Of a stretch of 13,221 nt of DNA, positions 1-6,673 are shown in pieces. The stretch covers positions 1 through 13,221 of the forward strand of contig NZ_CALTUR010000042.1 in the NCBI RefSeq assembly GCF_943912555.1, given 5' to 3'. The notes below the pieces were generated by a model. It did no database searches. It was not told the origin of the DNA and saw nothing but the letters and a program-made list of their open reading frames with translations. A program made the translations under genes and the position numbers. The stretch is from an uncultured Streptococcus sp. Lineage in GTDB: Bacteria; Bacillota; Bacilli; Lactobacillales; Streptococcaceae. Position 1 is the stretch's first letter. Every line of letters starts with the position of its first letter.

Positions 1-1338
1 GATTTAGAGAGTGCACTTAGAAATTATTCTGAACAAGTAAAGAAAAAATTATTAAAAGAAATTGATGACATTGATTGGAATACTGTACAATTTAAAGAGG
101 CTGATGTTTTAAAACTCAAGAATGCCATAGTTAAAAAAATAGATGAGGTGATAGAGGAGAGAGAGGAAAATATAAATAGATTTTCAAAAAGAGATCATTA
201 CTATTCGTCTGACATAGAAGGAACTATTAATAGAATGAAAGGTGATATGCCTAACTCTTTAGAATATGTTTTTGATATTGCTAGAATAAAAAAATTTGAC
301 TTACTACTTCAGCAAGTAGAAAAAGATAGTAATTTATACTCATCTGTTGAGAAGGAAAAACTAATTAGCGATTTAAAAAGTTTTTACGGACCATTAACAG
401 GCTGGTCGTTACCTCGGTCTCGTCATTTTGGCGATGATGAGCCATACAATGATAGTAACTTAACATTAAAAGAGTATGTTCAAAAATTATCAACTTTTTA
501 TAACAAAGTTGATAAATGGAGCCCTAGTTTAATTCCTACGGAAAAAAATATCAGAGAAATTAATGCTGTTGCTTTCATGGAGAAGACAGCCATTAGTAAT
601 GATGATACACTTTCAAAAGCAGATAAAGTTTCTATGTTTAGTAAGATTGATGATATAGTTGAAGAGGGGATACACAAAATCAGGAAAGAAGCAGGTCTTG
701 TATATAAGGAAGAGACTGTAAGACACATGCTATCCCCTGAAGAGTTATCTGTCTTTACTAAGCGTATTGAAGCTGTTTACCAAGGCAAAGTTAAGCCTAA
801 GGTGACAAAAGAAGAGGCTATTCAAGCAGTTTCTACTGGGACTTCAACCTCAGCTTCAGTTTCAACTTCATCTCAGTCTACTGTTTCCTCTAATGGAGAG
901 ACTAAGAAGGATTATCAAGCAAGTAAGTGGTTTAAAGAGTCTGGCAAATGGTACTATAATGACCTTTCGGGTAATCTTGTAAGAAACCGTTGGGTAGGCC
1001 GTTATTATCTAAAAGCAGATGCTTCAATGGCTGCGAGTGAATGGATTTATGATGAAGACTATAAGAGCTGGTTTTATGTAGATTCAACTGGTAGTTATGT
1101 GGAGAAAGCTTGGCAGGGCGAATACTACCTAAAACGTGGCGGTTACATGGCTAAGAGTGAGTGGATATTTGATTCTCAGTATGATAGTTGGTATTATCTG
1201 AACCAAGACGGCAAGTACGCTCGTAACCAATGGATTAAGGATGGAGATAAGTGGTATTACTTGCTAGCCGATGGAAAACTAGCAAAAAATATGACCATTA
1301 ACGGTTATAAAGTAAATGAAAAAGGTGAATGGGTTTAA
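1..1338 (+). CDS. Choline-binding surface protein, 5'-truncated by the window edge
   Basis: The frame is open from base 1, so this is the C-terminal 445 residues of a longer protein; the GTG at 148 is internal, not a credible start. Residues 1 to about 275 are charged, probably helical and rich in Lys, Glu and Asp, and match no family I recognise. A Ser/Thr linker (about 278-298) follows, then six or seven choline-binding repeats from about 307 to the end, with the hallmarks KWYYNDLSGNL, RWVGRYYLKAD, AWQGEYYLK and KWYYLLADGKLAKN. Such repeats anchor proteins to phosphocholine on teichoic acids, so it is exported and bound to the cell wall. The repeat style resembles that of LytB-type pneumococcal proteins. 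The start, signal peptide and any further N-terminal domain are outside the window. The choline-binding call is firm; the function of the N-terminal part is unknown. Confidence 0.88.
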   Translation, partial: DLESALRNYSEQVKKKLLKEIDDIDWNTVQFKEADVLKLKNAIVKKIDEVIEEREENINRFSKRDHYYSSDIEGTINRMKGDMPNSLEYVFDIARIKKFDLLLQQVEKDSNLYSSVEKEKLISDLKSFYGPLTGWSLPRSRHFGDDEPYNDSNLTLKEYVQKLSTFYNKVDKWSPSLIPTEKNIREINAVAFMEKTAISNDDTLSKADKVSMFSKIDDIVEEGIHKIRKEAGLVYKEETVRHMLSPEELSVFTKRIEAVYQGKVKPKVTKEEAIQAVSTGTSTSASVSTSSQSTVSSNGETKKDYQASKWFKESGKWYYNDLSGNLVRNRWVGRYYLKADASMAASEWIYDEDYKSWFYVDSTGSYVEKAWQGEYYLKRGGYMAKSEWIFDSQYDSWYYLNQDGKYARNQWIKDGDKWYYLLADGKLAKNMTINGYKVNEKGEWV

Positions 1339-1341
1339 TGT

Positions 1342-1374
1342 TTTAAGTTCTATTTAAGGTTAGATGTGTATACT
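1342..1374 (+). promoter_or_regulatory. CiaR-box promoter of the csRNA gene
   Basis: A perfect direct repeat TTTAAG (1342-1347), N5, TTTAAG (1353-1358) is followed after exactly 10 bp by a -10 element TATACT (1369-1374). TTTAAG-N5-TTTAAG is the known recognition site of the response regulator CiaR in pneumococci, and here it covers the -35 region as expected for an activated promoter. An overlapping TATAAT (1374-1379) is an alternative -10. The box begins four bases after the stop of the choline-binding protein gene. Confidence 0.8.
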
Positions 1375-1380
1375 ATAATC

Positions 1381-1531
1381 ATTAAATAAAGACCTCCTAA
1401 TATTATTTGAAACAGATAACACTGATTTAGTTTGAATTTGATTTTCATCTAATATCTTTATTTAATAGAACTCCTAAACTTTTTCATAATAATCTCCTGC
1501 AAAAGTCGCCTGTATGGGTGGCTTTTGTTTT
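1381..1531 (+). ncRNA. CiaR-dependent small RNA (csRNA, ccn family)
   Basis: The predicted 5' end is near A1381, seven bases after the -10, and the 3' end is at the terminator T-run, giving about 150 nt. The 5' 12 bases ATTAAATAAAGA (1381-1392) are perfectly complementary to TCTTTATTTAAT (1455-1466), forming a closing stem around a large loop. Three pyrimidine motifs complementary to Shine-Dalgarno sequences are present: CCTCCT (1393-1398, just inside the stem), CTCCT (1471-1475) and CTCCT (1494-1498), the last two in the linker between stem and terminator. This matches the pneumococcal csRNAs: CiaR-driven, about 90-150 nt, with exposed anti-SD motifs and an intrinsic terminator. They are known to repress translation of targets such as comC by pairing near the start. 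I did not assign a ccn letter; the length and the neighbouring phosphatase gene suggest the long member. Confidence 0.8.
1501..1531 (+). terminator. Intrinsic terminator of the csRNA
   Basis: AAAAGTCGCC (1501-1510) pairs with GGTGGCTTTT (1517-1526) as a 10-bp stem with two G-U pairs and the loop TGTATG, followed by a T-rich run ending about 1531. It forms the 3' end of the small RNA and probably also ends read-through from the choline-binding protein gene. Confidence 0.8.
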
Positions 1532-1539
1532 ATCATCCA

Positions 1540-1548
1540 TGATATAAT
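1540..1548 (+). promoter_or_regulatory. Extended -10 promoter of the phosphatase gene
   Basis: TGA-TATAAT (TG at 1540-1541, TATAAT at 1543-1548) is a perfect extended -10. The -35 region falls in the preceding terminator and shows no consensus hexamer, which extended -10 promoters tolerate. The start codon at 1571 is about 22 bases downstream, so the leader is very short. Confidence 0.65.
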
Positions 1549-1570
1549 AGAAGCAAACGGAGGACGGAAA

Positions 1571-2263
1571 ATGGTAAAAGTACGATTGTATTTGGTACGT
1601 CATGGAAAGACTATGTTTAACACGATTGGTCGCGCGCAAGGTTGGAGCGATACTCCCTTAACAGCTGAAGGTGAGCGAGGGATTCAAGAACTAGGAATCG
1701 GTTTGCGAGAGTCTGGTTTACAGTTTGAGCGCGCTTATTCCAGTGATTCTGGTCGCACCATTCAGACTATGGGAATCATCCTTGCTGAACTTGGTTTGCA
1801 GGGGAAAATCCCTTATCGTATGGACAAGCGTATCAGAGAATGGTGTTTTGGTAGCTTTGACGGAGCTTATGATGGTGATCTTTTCATGGGCATTATTCCT
1901 CGTATCTTTAATGTGGACCACGTTCATCAATTGTCTTATGCTGAACTGGCTGAGGGTTTGGTAGAGGTTGATACAGCTGGTTGGGCTGAAGGCTGGGAAA
2001 AACTTAGTGGCCGCATCAAAGAAGGCTTTGAAGCGATTGCCAAAGAAATGGAAGAACAAGGCGGCGGCAACGCCCTTGTTGTCAGCCACGGAATGACCAT
2101 TGGAACCATTGTTTATTTGATTAATGGCATGCATCCGCATGGTCTAGATAATGGCAGCGTGACGATCCTTGAATATGAGGATGGCCAGTTTAGCGTAGAA
2201 GTTGTCGGCGACCGTAGTTACCGAGAACTAGGACGGGAGAAGATGGAGGAAGCCACTATTTAA
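1571..2263 (+). CDS. Histidine phosphatase / phosphoglycerate mutase-like protein
   Basis: A 230-residue cytosolic protein of the histidine phosphatase superfamily. The nucleophile motif is LVRHG at residues 8-12 (H11), the substrate-binding Arg is probably R62 in SDSGRTIQT, the acid/base Glu is in REWCFGSFDG (E90), and the second catalytic His is in VVSHG (H173). At this length it is closer to the broad-specificity phosphatase or GpmB-like members than to true glycolytic phosphoglycerate mutase, so the substrate is open. The start at 1571 is chosen because GGAGG (1559-1563) lies 7 bases upstream and the protein begins at MVKVRLYLVRHG; an in-frame ATG at 1514 lies in the loop of the csRNA terminator, upstream of the promoter, and is rejected. 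Its stop codon abuts a BOX element. Confidence 0.9.
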   Translation: MVKVRLYLVRHGKTMFNTIGRAQGWSDTPLTAEGERGIQELGIGLRESGLQFERAYSSDSGRTIQTMGIILAELGLQGKIPYRMDKRIREWCFGSFDGAYDGDLFMGIIPRIFNVDHVHQLSYAELAEGLVEVDTAGWAEGWEKLSGRIKEGFEAIAKEMEEQGGGNALVVSHGMTIGTIVYLINGMHPHGLDNGSVTILEYEDGQFSVEVVGDRSYRELGREKMEEATI

Positions 2264-2458
2264 TACTCTTCGAAAATCTCTTCAAACCGCGTCAACGTCG
2301 TCTTGCCGTAGATATGGTTACTGACTTCGTCAGTTCTATCCACAACTTCAAAACAGTGTTTTGAGCTGACTTCGTCAGTCTTATCTACAACCTCAAAGCA
2401 GTACTTTGAGCAATCTGCGGCTAGTTTCCTCGTTTGCTCTTTGATTTTAATTGAGTAT
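2263..2458 (+). repeat. BOX element (boxA-boxB-boxB-boxC)
   Basis: The ends are inverted, ATACTC (2263-2268) and GAGTAT (2453-2458). boxA is 2263-2321 (59 bp), two 45-bp boxB units follow at 2322-2366 and 2367-2411 (each starting TGACTTCGTCAG and ending TTTGAGC), and boxC is 2412-2458. The unit lengths and termini match the BOX repeats scattered through S. pneumoniae and relatives, which are probably non-autonomous and form stable stem-loops when transcribed. It begins on the last base of the phosphatase stop codon and lies before the shared terminator, so it would be in the 3' end of that mRNA. Confidence 0.92.
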
Positions 2459-2515
2459 AATCAGTCTAGACTTGCTTGCAATGAACTAGGAATCTAGTAG
2501 GAATATCAAGATAAG

Positions 2516-2550
2516 AAAAACAGCCGAGGGTAATCCTTTCGGCTGTTTTT
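2516..2550. terminator. Bidirectional intrinsic terminator between convergent genes
   Basis: AAAAACAGCCGA (2516-2527) and TCGGCTGTTTTT (2539-2550) form a perfect 12-bp inverted repeat flanked by A5 and T5 runs, so it can terminate on both strands. It serves the phosphatase gene on the plus strand and the ABC operon, whose last stop is at 2562-2564, on the minus strand. Confidence 0.9.
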
Positions 2551-2561
2551 GATGGGGAAAA

Positions 2562-4220
2562 CTAAAGTGTAATGCTGTTGCTTTTAGAGATTTTCATAAA
2601 TAAGAGCAAGGAACCTACTGTTAGAACAGTCAGGATAGTTGACAAGGCTGCGGCTACACCGTAATTCCCTCTGAGAACCTCTGTATAAATAGCTACAGTC
2701 ATTGTTCTTGTTTTGACATTGTAGAGGAGGATAGAAGTAGAGAGTTCTGAAATCATTGTAACCCAAGATAGGATAGCTCCAGAAATAATACCAGATAGCA
2801 TCATTGGAGTTGTAATCTTGGCAAAGGTATTGAGACGACTACTTCCTAAGCTCTCGGCAGCTTCTTCAATACTTGGTGCTATTTGTTGCAAGCTAGCAAC
2901 AGATGAGCGAATAGTATAAGGCAATCTTCTGACAGATAGGGACATAATCAAGATGAAAGCTGTCCCTGTAATCATAAGAAATCCACTTCCAAATAGGCCA
3001 GTATTGAAGGAAGAAATGAAGGCAATCCCTAGAACGGTTCCTGGTACAATATAAGGAACCATACTGAGGCTGTCAATTAAGTTTGTAAACAAATTCCGTT
3101 TTCTAACAGCTAGGTAGGAGATAAATGTTGCGAATAGGACAACTAGAACTAAGGCAATCAAAGGGATACGAATGGTATTGAAAATAGCAGATCCCATACG
3201 ATTGAAAGCTACCTTGTAACTGTTTAGAGAATAACCTTTGACAAATACCATACCTGATGTTTTTAGGAAAGAAGTATAAATCAAGTAGACTTGAGGTAGA
3301 ACAGAGAACAAGATAATTCCGTAGACTGTTGCATAAATGGCAGCCATTTTTCCTTTTGTAGTTTTTTTAGGCTCAATTGGATGGAGCGAATTCATGCTGA
3401 AACTGTAGCGGTTTGAAATGTATTTTTGGATAAGGAAAATCGCCAAGGCAATGATAATCGCCATAACTGCTAAAGCAGATGCAAAAGCAGAATTTCCTCC
3501 AACCTCGCTAATAAATTGGGTATAAATCAGGACAGGGAAAGTCCGATATCCTTCACCAATTAACATAGGTGTTCCAAAGTCTGAGAATGCTCTCATAAAT
3601 ACAAGCAGGGCAGCAGCTAGTAAGGTTGGAACTAGAAGAGGTAAAACAACCGTTACGATACGCTTAAATCCGAAGGACCCCATGCTTTCAGCGGCTTCAA
3701 GTAGAGAATTGTCAATACTTTTCATTGTCCCAGCAACGTATAGAAATACTAGTGGGAATAATTGTAGTGTAAAGACAAGTACAATTCCTTTGAATCCATA
3801 AATATCGATAGCTGGAAGATGAAGGGTATTTGTCAGGAATTTAGTAATGACCCCATTTCGTCCTAGCAAGAGAATCCAGGAGTAGGCTCCCACGAAAGGA
3901 GCTGACATGGAAGCAATGATAATCAATATTTGTAGAAATTTCTTTCCCTTGAAATCATACATAGAGAAGAGATAAGCTAATAAGGTTCCTATAACTAAGG
4001 AAGTGACAGTAGCGGTAATGGAAACCTTAAAACTGTTGACAAGTGTCTCAGAGTAGTAGGCTTTACTAAAGAAAGTGACAAAATTAGCTAGTGAAAATTG
4101 TCCCTCATGTATGAGTGCTTGCTTGAGCACAGTAACGATAGGATAAACGAGAAAGATAAGATAGGTAAGAAAGATGAAGAAAGAGGAGGCTGTCCAAATA
4201 TTTAGTTTTTTACGTTCCAT
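2562..4220 (-). CDS. ABC transporter permease, two-domain FbpB/AfuB type
   Basis: A 552-residue integral membrane protein made of two fused permease domains, about 12 predicted membrane segments. Each half carries an EAA loop that docks the ATPase: EAAESMGSFGFKRI from about residue 175 and EAAESLGSSRLNTF from about 453. This fused form is typical of the FbpB/AfuB/SfuB family, so one chain supplies both halves of the channel. It is the last gene of the minus-strand operon and overlaps the ATPase gene by 11 bp; its own AGGAG lies just upstream of the ATG, consistent with translational coupling. Annotation in pneumococci is usually iron(III) transport, but the substrate is not decided by this subunit. 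Confidence is high for the family and moderate for iron. Confidence 0.9.
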   Translation of the reverse strand: MERKKLNIWTASSFFIFLTYLIFLVYPIVTVLKQALIHEGQFSLANFVTFFSKAYYSETLVNSFKVSITATVTSLVIGTLLAYLFSMYDFKGKKFLQILIIIASMSAPFVGAYSWILLLGRNGVITKFLTNTLHLPAIDIYGFKGIVLVFTLQLFPLVFLYVAGTMKSIDNSLLEAAESMGSFGFKRIVTVVLPLLVPTLLAAALLVFMRAFSDFGTPMLIGEGYRTFPVLIYTQFISEVGGNSAFASALAVMAIIIALAIFLIQKYISNRYSFSMNSLHPIEPKKTTKGKMAAIYATVYGIILFSVLPQVYLIYTSFLKTSGMVFVKGYSLNSYKVAFNRMGSAIFNTIRIPLIALVLVVLFATFISYLAVRKRNLFTNLIDSLSMVPYIVPGTVLGIAFISSFNTGLFGSGFLMITGTAFILIMSLSVRRLPYTIRSSVASLQQIAPSIEEAAESLGSSRLNTFAKITTPMMLSGIISGAILSWVTMISELSTSILLYNVKTRTMTVAIYTEVLRGNYGVAAALSTILTVLTVGSLLLFMKISKSNSITL

Positions 4221-5301
4221 GGTTGACTCCTTTTATCAGGTTTTGGGAACCATCCGCAGAAAAGACGTTTAATTTTTTAGTATTGATTCGTAGACGAATA
4301 CGATCGCCTTTTTGTAGATCTTCTTCAAAAGTTGATTCTTCGCTAACCTGAATTTTTGAGGCAAAGCCTGTCTCAATGAAATATTCCGTATTTAGTCCAA
4401 GATAGACGCTATCGCTAATAGTTCCTTCAATATCTCCAGATTCATCTTTGATAAACTCTTCGGGACGAATGCTTACATGAATAGCTTGTGCCTCAGCCTG
4501 ATCAAGGGCTGGTATTCGCAGGGCATAGCCATCTGAAAAGACGATATAAGCGCCGTCGCTCCGTTTTTCAAGATTGGCAGGAATAATATTTGTGCGTCCG
4601 ATAAAGGTTGCCACAAACTCATTAGCTGGTTTATGATAGAGTTCTTTTGGTCGGCCGATTTGTTGGATCACCCCATCTTTCATAACAGCAATTTGATCTG
4701 AAATAGCCATGGCTTCTTCTTGGTCGTGGGTCACATAGACGGTTGTAATTCCTACTTCGTGTTGGATTTCTCGAATGGCTTGACGCATATCCAAGCGAAG
4801 TTTGGCATCTAGATTACTAAGTGGCTCGTCCATGAGGAGAACACTTGGATTAACCGCTAAGGCACGTGCCAAGGCGACACGTTGTTGTTGTCCACCACTG
4901 AGTTTATCAGGTTTTCGATCCGCATATTGAGCAATTTGCATGAGTTCAAGATACTTGTTGGTCTGTTGAATCAATTCTTCTTTTGGAACTTTCTTTTGCT
5001 TAAGACCAAAAGCAACATTGTCTCGGACAGTCAAATGTGGGAAAATAGCGTAGTTTTGAAAAACCATCCCGATATTGCGTTTACTGGGTTCCATATTATT
5101 GATTTTTGTATCATCGAAGTAAAATTCTCCACCTTCGATACTGTTGAAACCTGCAATCATACGAAGAAGAGTCGTTTTCCCACACCCTGAAGGACCAAGG
5201 ATGGTAAAGAGACTTCCTTTGGGAACTGTAATATTTAAATTATCAATAACAGGAACATCGTGGTAGATTTTTTTGGCGTTAATAATTTTGATCTCACTCA
5301 T
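4210..5301 (-). CDS. ABC transporter ATP-binding protein, FbpC/AfuC type
   Basis: A 363-residue ATPase with all nucleotide-binding motifs intact: Walker [10 protein letters not shown] (36-44), Q-loop Q82, signature LSGGQ (134-138), Walker B LLMDEP with catalytic E159, D-loop SNLD (162-165) and H-loop H192. The C-terminal 120 or so residues form a TOBE-like regulatory region, as in the FbpC, PotA and MalK group of importers. It would work as a homodimer beneath the two-domain permease encoded downstream. The start is 12 bp after the lipoprotein stop, and an AAGAGG Shine-Dalgarno lies in that junction. Gene order binding protein, ATPase, permease on one transcript supports a complete importer. 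Confidence 0.92.
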   Translation of the reverse strand: MSEIKIINAKKIYHDVPVIDNLNITVPKGSLFTILGPSGCGKTTLLRMIAGFNSIEGGEFYFDDTKINNMEPSKRNIGMVFQNYAIFPHLTVRDNVAFGLKQKKVPKEELIQQTNKYLELMQIAQYADRKPDKLSGGQQQRVALARALAVNPSVLLMDEPLSNLDAKLRLDMRQAIREIQHEVGITTVYVTHDQEEAMAISDQIAVMKDGVIQQIGRPKELYHKPANEFVATFIGRTNIIPANLEKRSDGAYIVFSDGYALRIPALDQAEAQAIHVSIRPEEFIKDESGDIEGTISDSVYLGLNTEYFIETGFASKIQVSEESTFEEDLQKGDRIRLRINTKKLNVFSADGSQNLIKGVNHGT

Positions 5302-5313
5302 AGTGAACCTCTT

Positions 5314-6354
5314 TTACTGTTTAGATTGGATATCTGTAAAAATGTCATTGTACTTTTTAAGAATAGTGGATTTATTTTTAATGACATAATCTGAATCTTC
5401 GGTGGCAATTTTGATTTCTGTCATAGCCTTCATATTTTTATTGGTTTTAGCATTTTTACGAATGGGTCTGATTGTAGTTTCAGTTCCTAGCTTATCTTGG
5501 ATTTCTTGAGAAAGGAGGAAATCGATAAATTTCTTAGCGTTTTCCATGTGTTTGGCGTTTTTGACGATGGCAGCGTTACCAGGTAAAAAGACGGTTCCTT
5601 CTTTTGGATAAATGACTTTTACATCAACTCCATCATTTAAGAGTTTTAAGGCAGGGTCTTCATAGGTGAGTCCAACAGCCATTTCCCCATCGGCGACAGC
5701 TTTGTAAACATTCGAAGAGCTAGATGCAATTTTTCCATCTACTAGGGTAAATAGATTTTTCACATAGGTCCAAGCTTGTTCATTTTCGTATCCACCTTGG
5801 TCTACAAGCATGTTTGTTAGTTGTGCAAAGGCACTAGAAGCATTACTTGGATCAGCAGTAGCAATTTTTCCTTTTAATTTAGGATTGAGTAGATCATTGT
5901 AGCCTTCAATTTTAATATCTTTTGTAAGAGCTGAATTGGCAATGATAACACTGACATCCAGTGTATAAGGGGTGTAGAATCCTGTTTTATTTTGATATTC
6001 AGGGATTATCTGGTCGTTCTCTTGAGAAATATAAGGTTCAAAAAGTTTTTCGTTAGAAGAGAAGAGGGCGTAGGAGCCTCCGAAAATGACATCGGCTACT
6101 GGGGATTCTTTTTCGGCCTCAGCTTTTTTGAACAATTCACCCGTACTGGCTTGTACTAAATCAACCTTAATACCATATTTTTCTTCGAAGGCAGGGATTG
6201 TCTCTTCGATAAGGTCTTCAGGGTTAGGCGAGTAGATAACCAAAGCATTATCCGAATCTGTCTTAGTGTTAGTTTCCGAATCTGTTGTTGAAGAACATCC
6301 AGATAAAGTAAGAAATATCCATCCACAAGAGAGAAAGAATAGTAGTTTTTTCAT
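5314..6354 (-). CDS. Extracellular solute-binding lipoprotein, FbpA/AfuA/PhnS-like
   Basis: A 346-residue lipoprotein: signal peptide MKKLLFFLSCGWIFLTLSGC with lipobox LSGC (17-20, Cys20 lipidated), a Ser/Thr/Asp-rich tether, then a periplasmic-binding fold starting at ALVIYSPNPEDLIEETIP. Family motifs include ASTGELF (69-75), ADVIFGGS (87-94), DPSNASSAF (168-176) and VGLTYEDPA (227-235). It should capture the solute outside the membrane and deliver it to the permease. Homologues are annotated as ferric iron binders, but the adjacent Tyr-Tyr pair used by classical FbpA for Fe(III) is not seen around Y231, and relatives bind phosphorylated sugars (AfuA) or aminoethylphosphonate (PhnS). It is the first gene of the operon; AGGAG lies 6 bases before the ATG. 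Confidence 0.9.
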   Translation of the reverse strand: MKKLLFFLSCGWIFLTLSGCSSTTDSETNTKTDSDNALVIYSPNPEDLIEETIPAFEEKYGIKVDLVQASTGELFKKAEAEKESPVADVIFGGSYALFSSNEKLFEPYISQENDQIIPEYQNKTGFYTPYTLDVSVIIANSALTKDIKIEGYNDLLNPKLKGKIATADPSNASSAFAQLTNMLVDQGGYENEQAWTYVKNLFTLVDGKIASSSSNVYKAVADGEMAVGLTYEDPALKLLNDGVDVKVIYPKEGTVFLPGNAAIVKNAKHMENAKKFIDFLLSQEIQDKLGTETTIRPIRKNAKTNKNMKAMTEIKIATEDSDYVIKNKSTILKKYNDIFTDIQSKQ

Positions 6355-6425
6355 AAGAATCTCCTTTTTTTACGAACGTTTTCACTCTACAATTTGGTCA
6401 ACATTTATAATTTGCAGAGTTCTAT

Positions 6426-6458
6426 AGGATATAATAAAAACCTTAAAGAAATCTAAAA
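6426..6458 (-). promoter_or_regulatory. Possible CiaR-like promoter of the ABC operon
   Basis: Read on the minus strand, TTTTAG (6458-6453), N5, TTTAAG (6447-6442) differs from the CiaR box at one of twelve positions. Ten bases further is TATCCT (6431-6426), a 4-of-6 match to a -10, which repeats the box-to-(-10) distance of the two clear CiaR promoters in this window. It would give a leader of about 65 nt before the lipoprotein start. The mismatch and the weak -10 keep this tentative. Confidence 0.35.
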
Positions 6459-6636
6459 CTGGGAATATGAGTCAAAGGCGCCAGGGGAAAAAGATGGAAG
6501 AGACAAATAATCGATATAAGTTAATTTCAAGTGCTAGCTAATTTTTTATACTGCTACGTAAGCTGGATTTGCTATTGATTTTTCTTGTTATCCAAGTCCA
6601 AAAGAACATTTCTCGTCTTTCAAATTCCCTCAAAAA

Positions 6637-6645
6637 TGGTATAAT
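6637..6645 (+). promoter_or_regulatory. Extended -10 promoter of leuS
   Basis: TGG-TATAAT (TG at 6637-6638, TATAAT at 6640-6645) is a perfect extended -10; upstream only a weak TTTCAA (6618-6623) could act as -35. Transcription would start near 6652, leaving a leader of about 22 nt, which fixes the leuS start at 6674 and excludes longer N-terminal readings of the frame. Confidence 0.7.
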
Positions 6646-6673
6646 AGTAACATCACAAAATTGGAGAGAGACC

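Larger units (their letters stand above)
6355..6673. other. Divergent intergenic region between the ABC operon and leuS
   Basis: This 319-bp gap carries the minus-strand leader and promoter region of the ABC operon on its left and the leuS promoter on its right. A plus-strand TATAAT (6430-6435) lacks a convincing -35. A 24-codon plus-strand reading frame (6467-6541, starting MSQRRQGKK) has only a weak GGGA Shine-Dalgarno and resembles nothing I know. There is no T-box leader: the leuS promoter is too close to the start codon. Confidence 0.6.

Noticed and set aside
1514..1570. Longer N-terminus of the phosphatase from ATG 1514
   Set aside because: The ATG lies in the loop of the csRNA terminator and upstream of the promoter at 1540-1548; it has no Shine-Dalgarno, and the family normally begins a few residues before the RHG motif, as from 1571.
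6394..6401. TTGACC on the minus strand as the -35 of the ABC operon
   Set aside because: The only sequence 17 bp downstream of it is not -10-like and it would leave almost no leader before the Shine-Dalgarno.
6467..6541. 24-codon reading frame between the ABC operon and leuS
   Set aside because: Only a weak GGGA precedes it, no homologue is recognised and the length is within chance; it could be a remnant of a lost gene but nothing shows this.
6569..6673. 35-residue N-terminal extension of LeuRS
   Set aside because: The extension crosses the leuS extended -10 promoter, has no Shine-Dalgarno, and is not part of bacterial LeuRS; the frame is simply open there by chance.
6355..6673. T-box or other riboswitch leader of leuS
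   Set aside because: The promoter leaves only about 22 nt of leader, and no specifier hairpin or T-box sequence is visible upstream.
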